DNA of 64,000 bases from Isoetes taiwanensis (taxonomy: Eukaryota; Streptophyta; Lycopodiopsida; Isoetales; Isoetaceae), in contig JAJEKV010000640.1 of assembly GCA_021234155.1 (NCBI GenBank), forward strand, positions 1 through 64,000, written 5' to 3'. The translations under genes and the position numbers were made by a program. Below the pieces are notes generated by a model, which made no database searches, had not been told where the DNA came from, and was given only the letters and a program-made list of their open reading frames with translations. This document shows positions 46,566 through 57,359 of this stretch, in pieces (the first letter of the stretch is position 1; the number at the start of each line of letters is the position of its first letter).

Positions 46566-46739
46566 TTTTTTTGCATGAGTCCCATTTGGGTCAGAGTCCC
46601 AAATTTCAAGATTTGGCCCACTTTAATTAAATGCGACTTAAATCTTTGCGATACGCTCTTGAAGAGTTGGGTCATCCAAAATACCGCAAGCCAGGAGCTA
46701 ATGTCCGCTCATATTCAAAAGATCTAGAATAAGTCAAAG

Positions 46740-47690
46740 CAAATCAGGGGCAGAGCTGGATAGCAATGGGTTGAAGAGGTGGAAGCCCGTCACTTTAATG
46801 ACAAATAAAGTGGATAGTGATGATTTTTTATCTCCTCATCTCTATGCCTTGTGCCAATTCAAAGTCGAGAAATGAGATCCAAGGCTTGCACTTGGGAAAT
46901 GACATAATCAACAACACTAGTACCACCACCCTGCCTATCCTATCTGCATGTAATACCTTTAGAGTGTGGCCATTGCTCTAAGCCATTACAAAGTACCATC
47001 TCAAAGACTTCACACAACTGGATGAGCTCCCTTCCAAATGTTGAGACGGGTTTGTTAGCATCAGGCGATGAGCGTGGAAAGACGTATCATTAGCGGACAT
47101 CCATAAAGGGTCACAAACATCCTCAAGTATGAGTTGAGCGGCTTGCATTTCAAACAATGCGAGCATTGAAATCACCAAGAAGAATAACATGCCCAAGCGT
47201 TTTGAATTGAGCAATGTCATCATAAAGATCACCATAGGGATCAACTGCGAGCGACATCATATTCATCATAAAAAGGTGATGATGTAGGTGGAAAGTAACA
47301 ACAACAAAAATGGTACTACTATTGTGGCAATGAAGTTTGATTCACATGTAGCGATTATATCTATCAGCTTTATGAAGCGTGATATATGGGGCACAGGGCA
47401 TTTTGAAATAGCAAGCAACTCCACCGCAAGAACCCCGTTGCCCATGACATTCATTAAATAATGAAAAAGAATTGATAGCCTTTGTAAAATGAGGTAGCAT
47501 TTTATCGAATGCTCCCACGTTTCCATGAGCGTAAGGATATCCATATCTTTTGCAATGGGATTCAAGCCATCACCTTTACGCCATGGAAAACCTCGACAAT
47601 TCCAAGACACCAACCCGAAGGCACATTTTCCTAGGAAGGTACATTTGAGGTATGAGCGGTCTGCGAGTTGAGGAGGTCGAAGCAATAGAG
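46740..47690 (-). pseudogene. L1b ORF2: APE-type endonuclease domain
   Basis: This domain nicks target DNA for LINE integration. Minus-strand blocks are GLVSWNCRGFPW near the N-terminus, DILTLMETWEHS, ILLGDFNARI at about 47165-47200, and a later VDYVISQVQ stretch. They are split across frames, so it is broken. Confidence 0.8.
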
Positions 47691-47939
47691 CGGCGTGGCG
47701 GCGATGACAGCGGCGCAGAAGATGAGAAACAAGAATAAAGTAAAGAAGAACAAAGCATCAAAGGGTACCATTAGCAACATCGCGTGAGAGGAATGGCCTT
47801 AAGCGTAAGAAGATGTGGTGGGTGCTAAAGATGGAACAACACTTTCGCATTTGCCACGTTGGTGTGTGCATGGGAAATGGGAGAATGGACTTTAACACCG
47901 GCGGTATGAGTGGCCTTAGCATGATGAAAGGCATCAGCA

Positions 47940-48669
47940 AAAGTTGCATGTGATGGTGTAAAAATACGTAGTTTTCCAACGAATCGGTCAAACTTTACCA
48001 CCATTCTTTTGAATGTCTTGGACCTTTTGCAAATTCTGGCGTCTGACTAACTGTTGGGACTTAGTAAGATCAAAATCCAGATAGAGATATGTCCCTTTCA
48101 ATTGCTTGGCCTGCTTGAGGATATCCATTTTAGTACTCAAATTTCTCACTGTAAATTTCACTATGCGCGGGTGGTGGGGCTGCAATGCTCCAACCCTATG
48201 TGCGCGGCGGTGACAACAACCGGTGTTGTGAAGTCCAATTTAGCTAACACCAAAGTCAGTACCTTCATTTGCAAGTCCTCGATGCTTCTTACGGCGCATG
48301 CCCTAATTACCGACATTACTTTGCCTATCAATGTATTCTCTACGCCTCACGAGCGGATGTAGATGCAGATGTAGATGCAAAACCTGTTACATGAGAGTTT
48401 TGAAATTGGGGGGAGGATGAACTAGACATGGATCTCACATTAGAATCATGATGCTTTGAAGAAGAAGTTGGAGGTGCCTTGGTTGCATGAGAATAAGAAC
48501 GTTCCAAGGCAGCAACTCGACTAGATGTGTCCTTAGCAAGCTCAGTCACTTGGCAGGTCATGCTTTCTTCCAATGCTCGCATGCGAGTATTACAACTCGT
48601 AGACACCTCAGAGACATGACGGAGTAAATCTTGTCTTTGCTTGCCAATATCAACCATTAGGTGCTCCAC
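47940..48669 (-). pseudogene. L1b ORF1 (coiled coil plus RNA-binding C-terminus)
   Basis: 48340-48669 reads MEHLMVDIGKQRQDLLRHVS, heptad-like, then a Ser-rich linker. Further on, MSVIRACAVRSIEDLQMKV (other frame) and RIVKFTVRNLSTKMDILKQA with QQLVRRQNLQKVQDI match the RNA-binding end of L1-type ORF1 proteins. Frameshifts separate the parts. It starts close to the LINE 5' end, leaving almost no 5' leader, so the LINE may be slightly truncated. Confidence 0.65.
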
Positions 48670-48840
48670 AGTATGATGGTTCGATAAGCGATTGACTTAG
48701 AACTATTATGAAAATCTTTCAACTTACAAACTTATATACCTTTAAAAACACCTTTAAGAAAAGTTTTAGGCCAAAATCAATTAAATTATAAAGTTAATAT
48801 TTTAGTAATAAGTATTGAATAATTTATTATTAATGAAAAG
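48668..48840 (+). repeat. AT-rich dispersed repeat, right half
   Basis: Resumes at GATGGTTCGATAAGCGATTG and ends at AATTTATTATTAATGAAA, where another LINE tail begins. It completes the copy started at 40425-40717. Confidence 0.75.
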
Positions 48841-49260
48841 ATAAAAGATAAAAGATAAATTTTTATCGTCCGCGGAAACCCAATAGGGTTATGGGATTCA
48901 TACAAGAAGAGGGGGCAGTGAAGCCCAAATCAGCCGGAGCAAAGAAGGCAAAAGCCTAAACAAAACTCAACGACAAAGTCACAAAGAAAACAAAGGGCCA
49001 AGGCCCAAAGAAAACATGAGGGCAAAAAGCCCCAGTACAAACAGGATGAACATGCTCATTGAAATATTCTAGACATAACCTATCCAGGGGTTGGAAGGCC
49101 AGTGGTCTAGAATAATCGCCGCTCCTCCTCGATAAACTGCCCATTTCTTATCTTTGGCGGCTTCCCTTACTCTACGAGTTAGATCCCACAAGCAACGGTG
49201 TATTGGAGAAAGATCCTCTGTCTGCAGAGAATCACGGTCCCCTTTAGGTGGTTGCCATGC
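48838..49260 (-). mobile_element. LINE 3' fragment (copy L1d)
   Basis: The tail reads (minus) AACCC, TATT, GGGTT (48877-48890), then CGGACGATAAAAA and an ATCTTTT-type microsatellite. A C-terminal-like peptide (LWDLTRRVREAAKDKKWAVY) lies upstream on the minus strand at 49130-49200. The 5' limit is unclear. Confidence 0.65.
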
Positions 49261-49271
49261 TGAAGAATATC

Positions 49272-49807
49272 ATTAGGGATTTTTTGAGATCATAAAAGGG
49301 CCTTCTAAGAACTGCTGACTAAGCTATATGAACTACCAATCAGAAACCAGAACTGGTAATCCAGTTAGCAAAACAGTTATAACTAACTCACTGGATCACA
49401 TTTTCTAGCATAAGTGTTGATAGAAAAGTCTAAATGAGCTCTTGTTTGACGCAATAGATAGATCTCATTGAGATCTTTCCAACCTTGGGTGGTTTGCATA
49501 TCTTTTAGCCCCGTATAGTAAAAACCATATTTTTTGGAGTTTTGACAATCATAAGTGGTTAAAATATGTGCAAAGCACCTAAGATTGAAAGATCTCAAGC
49601 GAGATCTATCTATTGCACTAAACGAGAGCTCATTTGACTTTTCTATCAATAGTTATACTAGAAAATGTGATCCAGTGAGTTAGTTATAACAGCTTTTGCT
49701 GGACCGACCGAGCTTCGACTCGATTCCCGATTGGTAGTTCATTTATCTTTATTTGGCTTAGTTGGCATGTTTTGAAGGCCCTTTTTTAATCTCAAAAAAA
49801 CCCTAAT
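49272..49807. mobile_element. Fold-back MITE, about 536 bp
   Basis: Left ATTAGGGATTTTTTGAGAT mirrors right ATCTCAAAAAAACCCTAAT up to small changes. The arms stay complementary over most of their length (AAAAGGGCCTTC, GAACTACCAATC, TGGATCACATTTTCTAG). The centre lies near 49520. TA next to GGG...CCC on both sides could be a TA target duplication. No ORF. Confidence 0.8.
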
Positions 49808-50921
49808 GGGAGTCGACTTAACGCATCCTGGAAGCGAACGAGAAGGTGACGAGAGGCCGATTAGGAACGCGTTGCCCCCACATTTGCACTCACAATTCGA
49901 TAGCGGGAGCGTGCATTGTCTCCAGTAAAAATTTCGTTGCCACTAAATCTAAATCTATGGTTCATACGTATCCGATCTCTATAACCCCTATAATACATAA
50001 AATTAAGGACGGTGTATAGGTCATAGAGGCATCACGTGATGAAGGCGATGCGGGGCTACTTGAGGAACCATTGTGGTGGCAAAGTCGGTTGTGAGACTGA
50101 ATCCACATCATCAACACGATTGCGGCCTGATCACGAATCTCTGCATCTACACAATGCCTTGGCCTCGGTGCGAATCTGCATCCACATGGTGCGTTGTCTC
50201 AATCTGTGTATAGATTTCAGCGATACCCTTCTACGGCAGAAAACAACCTCGGGGTCAGATGTCTCCATTTTAAGCATGTAAAGCATCGCATTCTCACCAC
50301 CGACGGTTGCTGAATGTGTGCAATTCCTTCAACAAGCTAAGCGAATCGCGGGTCCAACGCCCACGAAAAAATAGTGAGAGATGTGGCCCATTTCAGCCTT
50401 TAAATAAAATGGCATAGAGATGATTCAAGCAGAGGGGGAAACGGTGAGCTTGCAAAGCGAGGGTGCTATTGAATCCAATCTCAAGAGGGGTCTTTGGGGC
50501 CCAAATAGAGAGGAAGGCAAACTGATTGGATACGGTTTTTATATCGGGCCATGAAGTTGGGCGAAAGATCGGAAACTCTGAGAAAGTGTGAAAAATAAGG
50601 AGGTCGTGGGATCAAGGGTCGCTCTATTGGCCGTGGTTTTGCCCTAGCCATTCGCGACTCCAAAACGCCGATTATTAGGTGTCCCGTGGCTCATGATGTG
50701 CAGAGGTGAGATGCAGGAGTGCAGAGAAAATTGGGGCACCGGGATTGGTGGCAGATGGTTGATGCTTAGGAAAAGGGGTTGTTGTAGGAAAAATCGTACT
50801 AGCTAGAGCCAATCAAGGCTAGATCTGATTGATGAGCTTCTACGGGAACTGGGACTTGGGTGAGGCTGGACCGATTGCAGCTAGAGCATCAAATCGGACA
50901 GAAATCAGAATTCAAATTCAC
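49808..50921. other. Intergenic, no recognised gene
   Basis: Open frames at 50036-50281 (plus) and 50481-50663 (minus) are not recognised. No repeats noted. Confidence 0.45.
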
Positions 50922-51119
50922 CTGTAAACCTTGATGGCAAGAGGCCTTGCCGACCCTTTGAGCTATGCTAGATCCATGAAAATCACTGCTGGCATACTTG
51001 AAATATTGAACCATGTTTCCTGCCGTCTTCTCCTCTGCTTCTGCAATCTTTAAAGGCGGAAGAACCTTGATATCATTTGTGGCCAGGAACCCAGCAGTGC
51101 CCAAACCGTTCTGAAGCCA
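50922..51119 (-). CDS. Putative internal exon of an unrecognised gene
   Basis: On the minus strand, an acceptor ending GAGCTTAG (51120) and a GTGAAT donor (from 50921) bound exactly 198 nt, 66 codons without stop. The peptide begins WLQNGLGTAGFLATNDIKVL, continues KIAEAEEKTAGNMVQYFKYA and ends ASCHQGLQ. Composition and splice sites look genuine, but no partner exons were found nearby. It may be a captured or orphan exon. Confidence 0.4.
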
Positions 51120-51244
51120 CTAAGCTCTGATTGATCAGAACTCGCCTGGCTGATGCTGCACCCCTGAGGGGCTGATTCCGGCTACCTTAGGTTAGGCGAT
51201 GGCGCCCCTTAGGGTAGGCGGTGGCGCCAAAGATAAGAAAGAAA

Positions 51245-51590
51245 TATATTCAAACTTAATAAATAATAAATTATACAATTTATTTTAAACATAAACATGA
51301 TCATTTAATTAATTCTAAATCTAAAACTTTATTTAAATATTTTGAAAAAATAATCTTTTAATTATACAGAAATTATTTTAGATGAAATATAATTCTAAAT
51401 AAACTAAAGTGAAAATAAAATTTGAAAGCAATTTTATACTTTATCAATCACCATATCTTTAATCTAAACATAAACAAAATAAATAATTAAAATCAATAAA
51501 AGTTAAAAATATTGTTAATTATACCATGGTATCCTTGAAGTATATCTATTGAATTTGAATAAGTCCAAATTTTGTTAAATATACCATAGA
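51245..51590 (-). repeat. AT-rich dispersed repeat, reverse partial copy
   Basis: Ends with the reverse complement of the family terminus (AAGTCCAAATTTTGTTAAAT). It faces the forward copy starting at 51855 across about 260 bp. Confidence 0.65.
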
Positions 51591-51854
51591 GGTTTCCACG
51601 CAGCCTATATAGAGCATACATGTATATCCCCTATGCCTTGAAGATTTAGCAGATGCAAATCCTCGTGAGATTGAGCAATGGTCGTCAGGTGGTAAGCTTG
51701 GATGGTAAGACAGTGACTTCTGCTGACTTTGAAGAGTGGTTTGCCTAAGTCCACGTGTCAAAGAAGGTAGTAACAATATGGAGCTTAGCTCCCGATCAGA
51801 GAAAAAAAGAGCTAAAATATGAGTATGCGGGAGTATACGTTGCAACTTGGAGAG

Positions 51855-52440
51855 ATGGCATATTCAACAAAACTCTGACTTACTCAGATTTATAATACAC
51901 TTCAAGAACTCCATTATAAGAATATATATATTATTTAATTCTTCCTGATTGTTATAATTTTATGAGTTTTAATTATATAAGTTTATCTTTAAGTTAAATC
52001 CTTAATGGTTATCAAAGCATAAAATTGCTTTTCAAACTAATTTTCACGTGAATCTATTTAGAATTAGACATCTTAAGAATATAAAATTTCAATTCTGAGT
52101 GATTTAACAGATTTAAAATTTGGCAATCCTGATAATTTGTAAATGAAATTTGATACTTCGATAAGCGATTGACTTAAAACTATTATGAAAATTTTTCAAC
52201 TTACAAACTTTTATACTTTTAAAAACACCTTTAAGAAAAGTTTTAGGCCGAACTCAATTAAGTTATAAAATTAATATTTTAGTAATAAGTATTGAATAAT
52301 TTATTATTAATGAAAGACAATATATTGAAACTTCATCAATAATAAATTATACAATTTATTTATACTAAACATAATCATGTAATCAAGTCTAAATCTAAAA
52401 CTTTATTTAAATATTTTAAAAAAATAATCTTTTAATCACA
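51855..52440 (+). repeat. AT-rich dispersed repeat, forward copy
   Basis: Starts GGCATATTCAACAAAACT and includes GATAAGCGATTGACTTAAAA and ACACCTTTAAGAAAAGTTTT. It is the reference for the other copies. No ORF. Class unknown. Confidence 0.75.
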
Positions 52441-52499
52441 ACCACCCCAAAATTTGGTCCACAGTTGAAAACAACAGAAAACATAAAACACGTGTTGTC

Positions 52500-52745
52500 T
52501 TTTTGAAGATTATACAAAAGGCTACACGTAGTTATGTGAAGGTGTGGTTTTTCAAGGAGATGATGTAGTTTTTCTTAAGGAGCTGTAGTTTTTTTTTTAA
52601 AGAATGTGTGGTTTCTTAAGGAGGCGTAGTTTTTTTTTTTAAGGATATGTTGTCTTCTAAGCAGGTATGGTTTTTTGAAATGGTGTTTTTTTTAAGATGT
52701 GGTTTTTTAAGGGTGGTGTTTTTTTTAGCTATGGTTTTTATGGTT
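52500..52745. repeat. G/T-rich imperfect short tandem repeat
   Basis: Recurrent units of roughly 25-35 bp of the form TGTGGTTTTTTAAGGAG with long T runs. Confidence 0.6.
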
Positions 52746-52967
52746 GTCTAAGGATCCATCTATGTTCACACGCCCTATACTCGTCCTTGACATGCAACAT
52801 ATTGTACCACATATAACCCTCATGACATATATATAGATCATGACACAAGCTGGTCTTTTAGACTCATCTTCAATGAAAACGGGCTACGCCGAAGGCTTCA
52901 AGTTTCAGATCCAATTGTTGAATCCTTAATTCCAATAGGATACTTCTATTGAAGGATAGCACTAGGG

Positions 52968-53220
52968 TATAGCTACAACATATGGTACCGTGCACGGAAG
53001 TTCTTGGCAAAGGGGTAGTCTTCTGCCCATGGAACTTGGTTCTCAAAGTAATGTTATTGCCACAAAATGACAGCATAGAAGAGCTATAACAATAGGCTAT
53101 AGCTATAACGTATAGTACCGTACATGGAACTTCTTGGCCAAGGGGTAGTCTTCTGCCCATGAAACTTGGTCCCCAAAGTGATTTTGTTGCCACAAAATGC
53201 CAGCATGGAGGAGTTATATG
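52968..53220. repeat. Tandem duplication, about 125-bp unit
   Basis: Copies at 52968-53087 and 53098-53220 share TTCTTGGC, GGGGTAGTCTTCTGCCCATG and TTGCCACAAAATG. A third, partial copy lies at about 54285-54345. Confidence 0.85.
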
Positions 53221-53637
53221 CATATTTAATACACTTTGCTATAAGCATTTGACTTCGCACATGTGTATGCGAGGTTGTAGAGATACAAGTAAGAATCAAG
53301 TGTTAACCAAGTAAGAATCATAGCACACATTTGAGAAGACCAAACATATTAGATTATCACTGCATTAGCATTCATAGGTAAAACAGAAAATTATCCAAAA
53401 ACATTGCAGGCATTCTAGTTTGTACACGCTATTCATAGTATAAGAAAGTCAGTCTAGAAGAAATATAGAAGCGAATATAGAGTAAACACCTTGAAAAAAC
53501 ATTAAAATTTATCGAACTTGAAGCCCAACTATCATAAAGTTATAGTCTGTCAGCCAAAAGCCACTTTTTAAAGCTTGTTTGCATGTTCTTTGTTAAGTGA
53601 TAGCAATGGCAGGATGATGCCTCTGGAATGGCAATTC

Positions 53638-54130
53638 GACTTTGCCAGGGAAAAAAATAGTGGCTAATCTTAGCCAAATGGCAAAATTTTGGGGTTTTTT
53701 TGAAACAAATCGGCTAAACTATGGGCCTTTTTGGGCCAAAAAAAAGAAAATATTAGCCAAGTCTATTTCACGCACCGCCTCCGTTTTGTCCGACTTTAGC
53801 TAACCGCGAGAAAGTGCAAGTGGTAAATATTTGAAAGTTTAGCCAAAACTTAGAAGCTTTCATGTCAAATTTTGGCGTACTTTAGCCAACATATTCTATA
53901 ACATTTATATCTATTATAGTTGGTTATATTTAGGTCTTGAATTAGTGCAAAATAACCAAGTGATAGAAGATTTTTTAATTTTTAGATAACAGTTTAGCCA
54001 AATGTAAGAAAGTACAGGCAGCAAAATTTGGAAAGTTTAGCTAAACCTTAGAAGCTTTCGCCTCAACTTTTGGCATACTTTAGCCAAGTCTATTTCACCA
54101 TTTTGGATATAACAGTTCCTTGGACTTTGC
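53638..54130. mobile_element. hAT-type MITE, second copy (477 bp)
   Basis: The element at 53646-54122 starts CAGGGAAAAAAATAG. The 8-bp duplication GACTTTGC lies on both sides (53638-53645 and 54123-54130). It matches the 18782-19271 copy almost base for base: about two substitutions and a 2-base A-run change. It has lost 11 bp of its right terminus (AATTTTTCCCT) while keeping the final G and the duplication. Confidence 0.93.
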
Positions 54131-55462
54131 CCATGTCGTCCAAAACTTCAACATTACCTTAGGGGCCAAGTTACATGATCGGTGTTTCTAAAGAAGAAAA
54201 AGGACGCCTCGCCAAGCATTATATTTGCAGACACCACCTATGCCAATTGACTATGCACAAGTGTGTTGGACATGAGCTCCTTTGGCGCTTCTTGGCCAAG
54301 CGGTAGTTTTCTGCCTACAAAACTTGGTCCCTAGGGTAATGTCAGCATTCTAAGTTCATTGGCAAATTTATTCTGTAGTTCCGGGATGGGCAAGTTGGCC
54401 ATTCACTGTCAAGACCCTCAGTATAAGAGTTTAATGGAAATCTGCTCCCGAAAGGTTTTTAAAGATCCATCTTTTGGCATCGAGGCCCTCTTCATACGTG
54501 ATGACAGGGTTCCAAATCCTTTCTGAATCCGACATAGGAAAGGGTGTCATAGCATTCCCCCAAAAAAAAAACCCCTCAGGCGACACCGCTTTTTGGGTAA
54601 ACGAGCTGACAATTGTCCCCAGTCAAACTGGGTTAGGATTTTGTGATGTGGGCTCACAAGAGGGGAGAGGTTATATCCCAGGAGTCGGACCCCAAAAAAG
54701 TTAGGTGGAATTTAGCTTTGGGTTGAGTGGCTTTTCCTACAACATCATGCAACTATCAACTTAGCAATGTGGTGCAATGTGCATTACATAAACTTCAAAA
54801 GGATGGTGTAAAGTATTTGGATAAGGCAATTTTATTCTTGCAAATACAGAAGATGTGACATCCATGAACTAGTATCTAGAAAGTTATCTAAAATGTGATT
54901 CTTGATCTAAGTTGATTATGCAATTGGAGGAAGCAAAGGTTTGCTATTAATATTTCAAAGGGTAGAGTGATATGATTACAAGTTGGCCTTTATTTGACAA
55001 GACAAGAAGAGATGGTACTGAATCCAAGTATCCAACATTCAAGTGAGGCACCATCCATTTGGGAACATCAAGGACTTTATTAGATAAATTGCTCCCCTGT
55101 GCTTTTACGTGAAGTGTGAATAATGAATAAGGCGTTAAGAAACTTTACCAAAATTGTTCGATATAGAATATTGTAGTTGTAGTTTAATTTTTTCCTCTTT
55201 TCTTTTTTGTTGCATTAGCCTAGAGTCATGCCCCTTGGCTATACGCCACAACCAAGAAAATTGAATACCATTTGGGGAATAGAACATAGCTAAGCACCCC
55301 CTCCACCATGGAGAAATACAAAGTATCCTAGGAAATTCTCAAAAGATAAACTCAAACTGCTCTCCCCTCCATCCTCATGCCAAGTCATTTGCAAAGGGGA
55401 TTATAAAAAAGACTCAAACCACTCTCCCCTCCATCCTCATGCCAAGTCTTATCTGCAAAGAA
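54131..55462. other. Repeat-derived intergenic DNA
   Basis: 54455-54550 (around GATCCATCTTTTGGCATC and TACGTGATGACA) is duplicated at 56142-56240. A CTCAAAC(T/C)GCTCT(C)CC phrase plus TCCATCCTCATGCCAAGTC occurs near 55350, 55420 and 55530. No gene is seen. Confidence 0.55.
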
Positions 55463-55495
55463 TAGAATAGAATATGATTTTATCGTCCACAAGAA
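55455..55495 (-). repeat. Minimal LINE 3' tail
   Basis: AATAGAATAGAATATGATTT then TATCGTCCAC on the plus strand is the tail end of the same LINE family, integrated with almost nothing else and without the hairpin. Confidence 0.5.
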
Positions 55496-57359
55496 TAACA
55501 AACACATACATTTGGATCTAAAAAGATAAACTCAAACCGCTCTTCCTTCCATCCTCATGCCAAGTCGTACTTACAAAGAGAACAACAGACACCTACATAG
55601 GGGAACTTGTACCCACCACCAAGTGTGTAATACAACACCATGGCTTGAACCCCAAACCATAGAGCCTTGGGAAATGCCCCTAGGCTACTGCCACAACCAC
55701 GAAGGTTGGGTGACAAATAACATAAAACATAGCAAAGAATCGCACACATGGGGGGGTTAATATGTCCACCATGGAAAAAATAAATCAGATCGCTCTTCCT
55801 TGTATACCATCATGCTCTTTATCCAATTATAGAGTTAGAACTCTTGATCAAGAAGCTTCAAGGCATACCCTTTGGCTTAGCTCCATAACTATGAAGAGGC
55901 CCCATAACCTAAGCGAACCAAGGAAAGAAATACAATATTGACAAGGGGACTCTTACCGCCACCACCATGCAATCTCTATACAATCATAAGGTTAGGACCA
56001 TGATCAAGAAGTCTCAGGGCATACCCTTTGGCGGTCAACGTTTTGAGTCCATTGTCAAAGCCAATTTGTAGTTCTGAGGTGGAGAAATCACCCATTCTTC
56101 GCGAGGGCCTTCAACAAAAGAGTTTTGAAGAAAGTTATTTTTAAAGGTTTTTAAGGATCCATCTTTTGGCATCAAGGCCCTCCCCTTACGTGATGACATG
56201 GTGCCAAATCCTAGCCGAATCCGATGTAAGCAAGGGTGCCAGAATACCTACTTCCGCTCTGGGCAGCCTATTGTTACGTGCCACATCATCATGCTCACCT
56301 TAGAGCGGGCTCCCTATTTGAAAAAAGCACAAAAAGGGAAGAGAGCCAAAAAGTACCTTACCACGTGGCAGATGCCACCTCATCACTATTTTGCAAAGTC
56401 ACCATGGGGAAGCATATCCTTAAGGTCAAGAGTTTTATTATAGTCAAAGCTCCCACTTTTTGCCCCTTCGTTGCCATCGCACTCACCACATACCTACATT
56501 GCCACATTACCATACCAGTCATAGAATTCCAAAAGTAGGATGTCCACAAGTTCCTCCAACACTCTTACACTGCCACATCATCACCCCATTTGTCACCTCA
56601 TTCAAACTTGTCACCATATGTCAACTTCCTGATCTCTCATTTTACATGTCTCACAACCATTTGACACTACATTGCAACCATAACAAGAAGTTACTTTGGA
56701 GAACGAATAAGCCCGTGACATGTGTCCTTGCCTCATTTTCTCATGAACAGAGTGGAGTACATCGTCTTCAGGGCCTTGGAGTTGTTCTATATGTCAAAGT
56801 ATTTAATGCTATAAAAACGTTGGTTCCCAAATTTATAAACTCTATATATAAGTCTAGCACCTAACCTGGTCCCCGAAATTATCTAATTGTAAGGTATTTG
56901 AAGGTAAGTTAGATATCAGAGATCCGACATCTAAACCTAAAAAACAAGCAAATTGGTATATATATAGGAAATTCGAAATTCCCTTTATTTGTGTAGAAAA
57001 TAAGATTCAGGAAGAAAACCTTGTAGCTCAGGCACTCCAATTAAGATTTTGGATTTCAGAAAATTAGGGTCCAGCAACAGAGAAATGAAGCAACGAATGA
57101 ATTCCTTGGAAGGTTAGGGTTTCGGGTTTGTTTTCTTTGTCGGTTGTTCGTGGAGGGAAGAACCCGTTAATTGGGGCTCCAATATTCGTGAACCCGCCAA
57201 TTTCGCATAATTTAATGGTATGGTGGTTGAAATAAATTTCAACAAAAAAAAAGTGCCACATAAGAGTGGGAGAAAATGAACTATGCCTTCACCTCATTGT
57301 CCCATAGTAAATGCTGATGTGGAATTTCAAGCGTGCCCTATTGGGATAAATCAAAATCT
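55496..57359. other. Intergenic, repeat relics, no gene recognised
   Basis: Phrases such as CATACCCTTTGGC recur at about 55865 and 56020, and a 54.5 kb relative lies at 56142-56240. Several open frames of 60-130 codons (for example 56460-56864) lack recognisable features. Confidence 0.45.

Larger units (their letters stand above)
42851..46639. mobile_element. Unclassified 3.79 kb element with 23-bp perfect inverted termini
   Basis: The left end AAGTCGCATTTAATTAAA plus GTGGG (42851-42873) is repeated inverted at 46617-46639. GGGACTCAT follows shortly inside both ends. AAAT lies outside both termini. Removing the element with one AAAT joins the LINE frame precisely (SVSQRF then ADALLTSA), so it is a clean insertion. 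It contains two tandem arrays, GC-rich coding-like DNA at 44.7-45.8 kb, an AT-rich block and a polypyrimidine tract. I recognise no transposase. A 4-bp duplication is unusual; Sola- or Ginger-like groups are possible but unsupported. Confidence 0.75.
40718..48667 (-). mobile_element. Nearly full-length LINE (copy L1b), split by another element
   Basis: Read on the minus strand: ORF1 with coiled coil (48.3-48.67 kb) and RNA-binding C-terminus (about 48.0-48.2), APE-type endonuclease (46.74-47.69), RT (41.7-42.88), C-terminal region, hairpin (40772-40783) and an AGAAT-type tail at 40718-40752 (plus sense). A 3.8 kb element sits at 42851-46639. The LINE sits inside an AT-rich repeat whose halves flank it. 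Without the insert it is about 4.2 kb. Confidence 0.85.

Noticed and set aside
46248-46727. Proline-rich and Gly/Lys-rich open frames
   Set aside because: Products of the polypyrimidine tract, with no conserved features.
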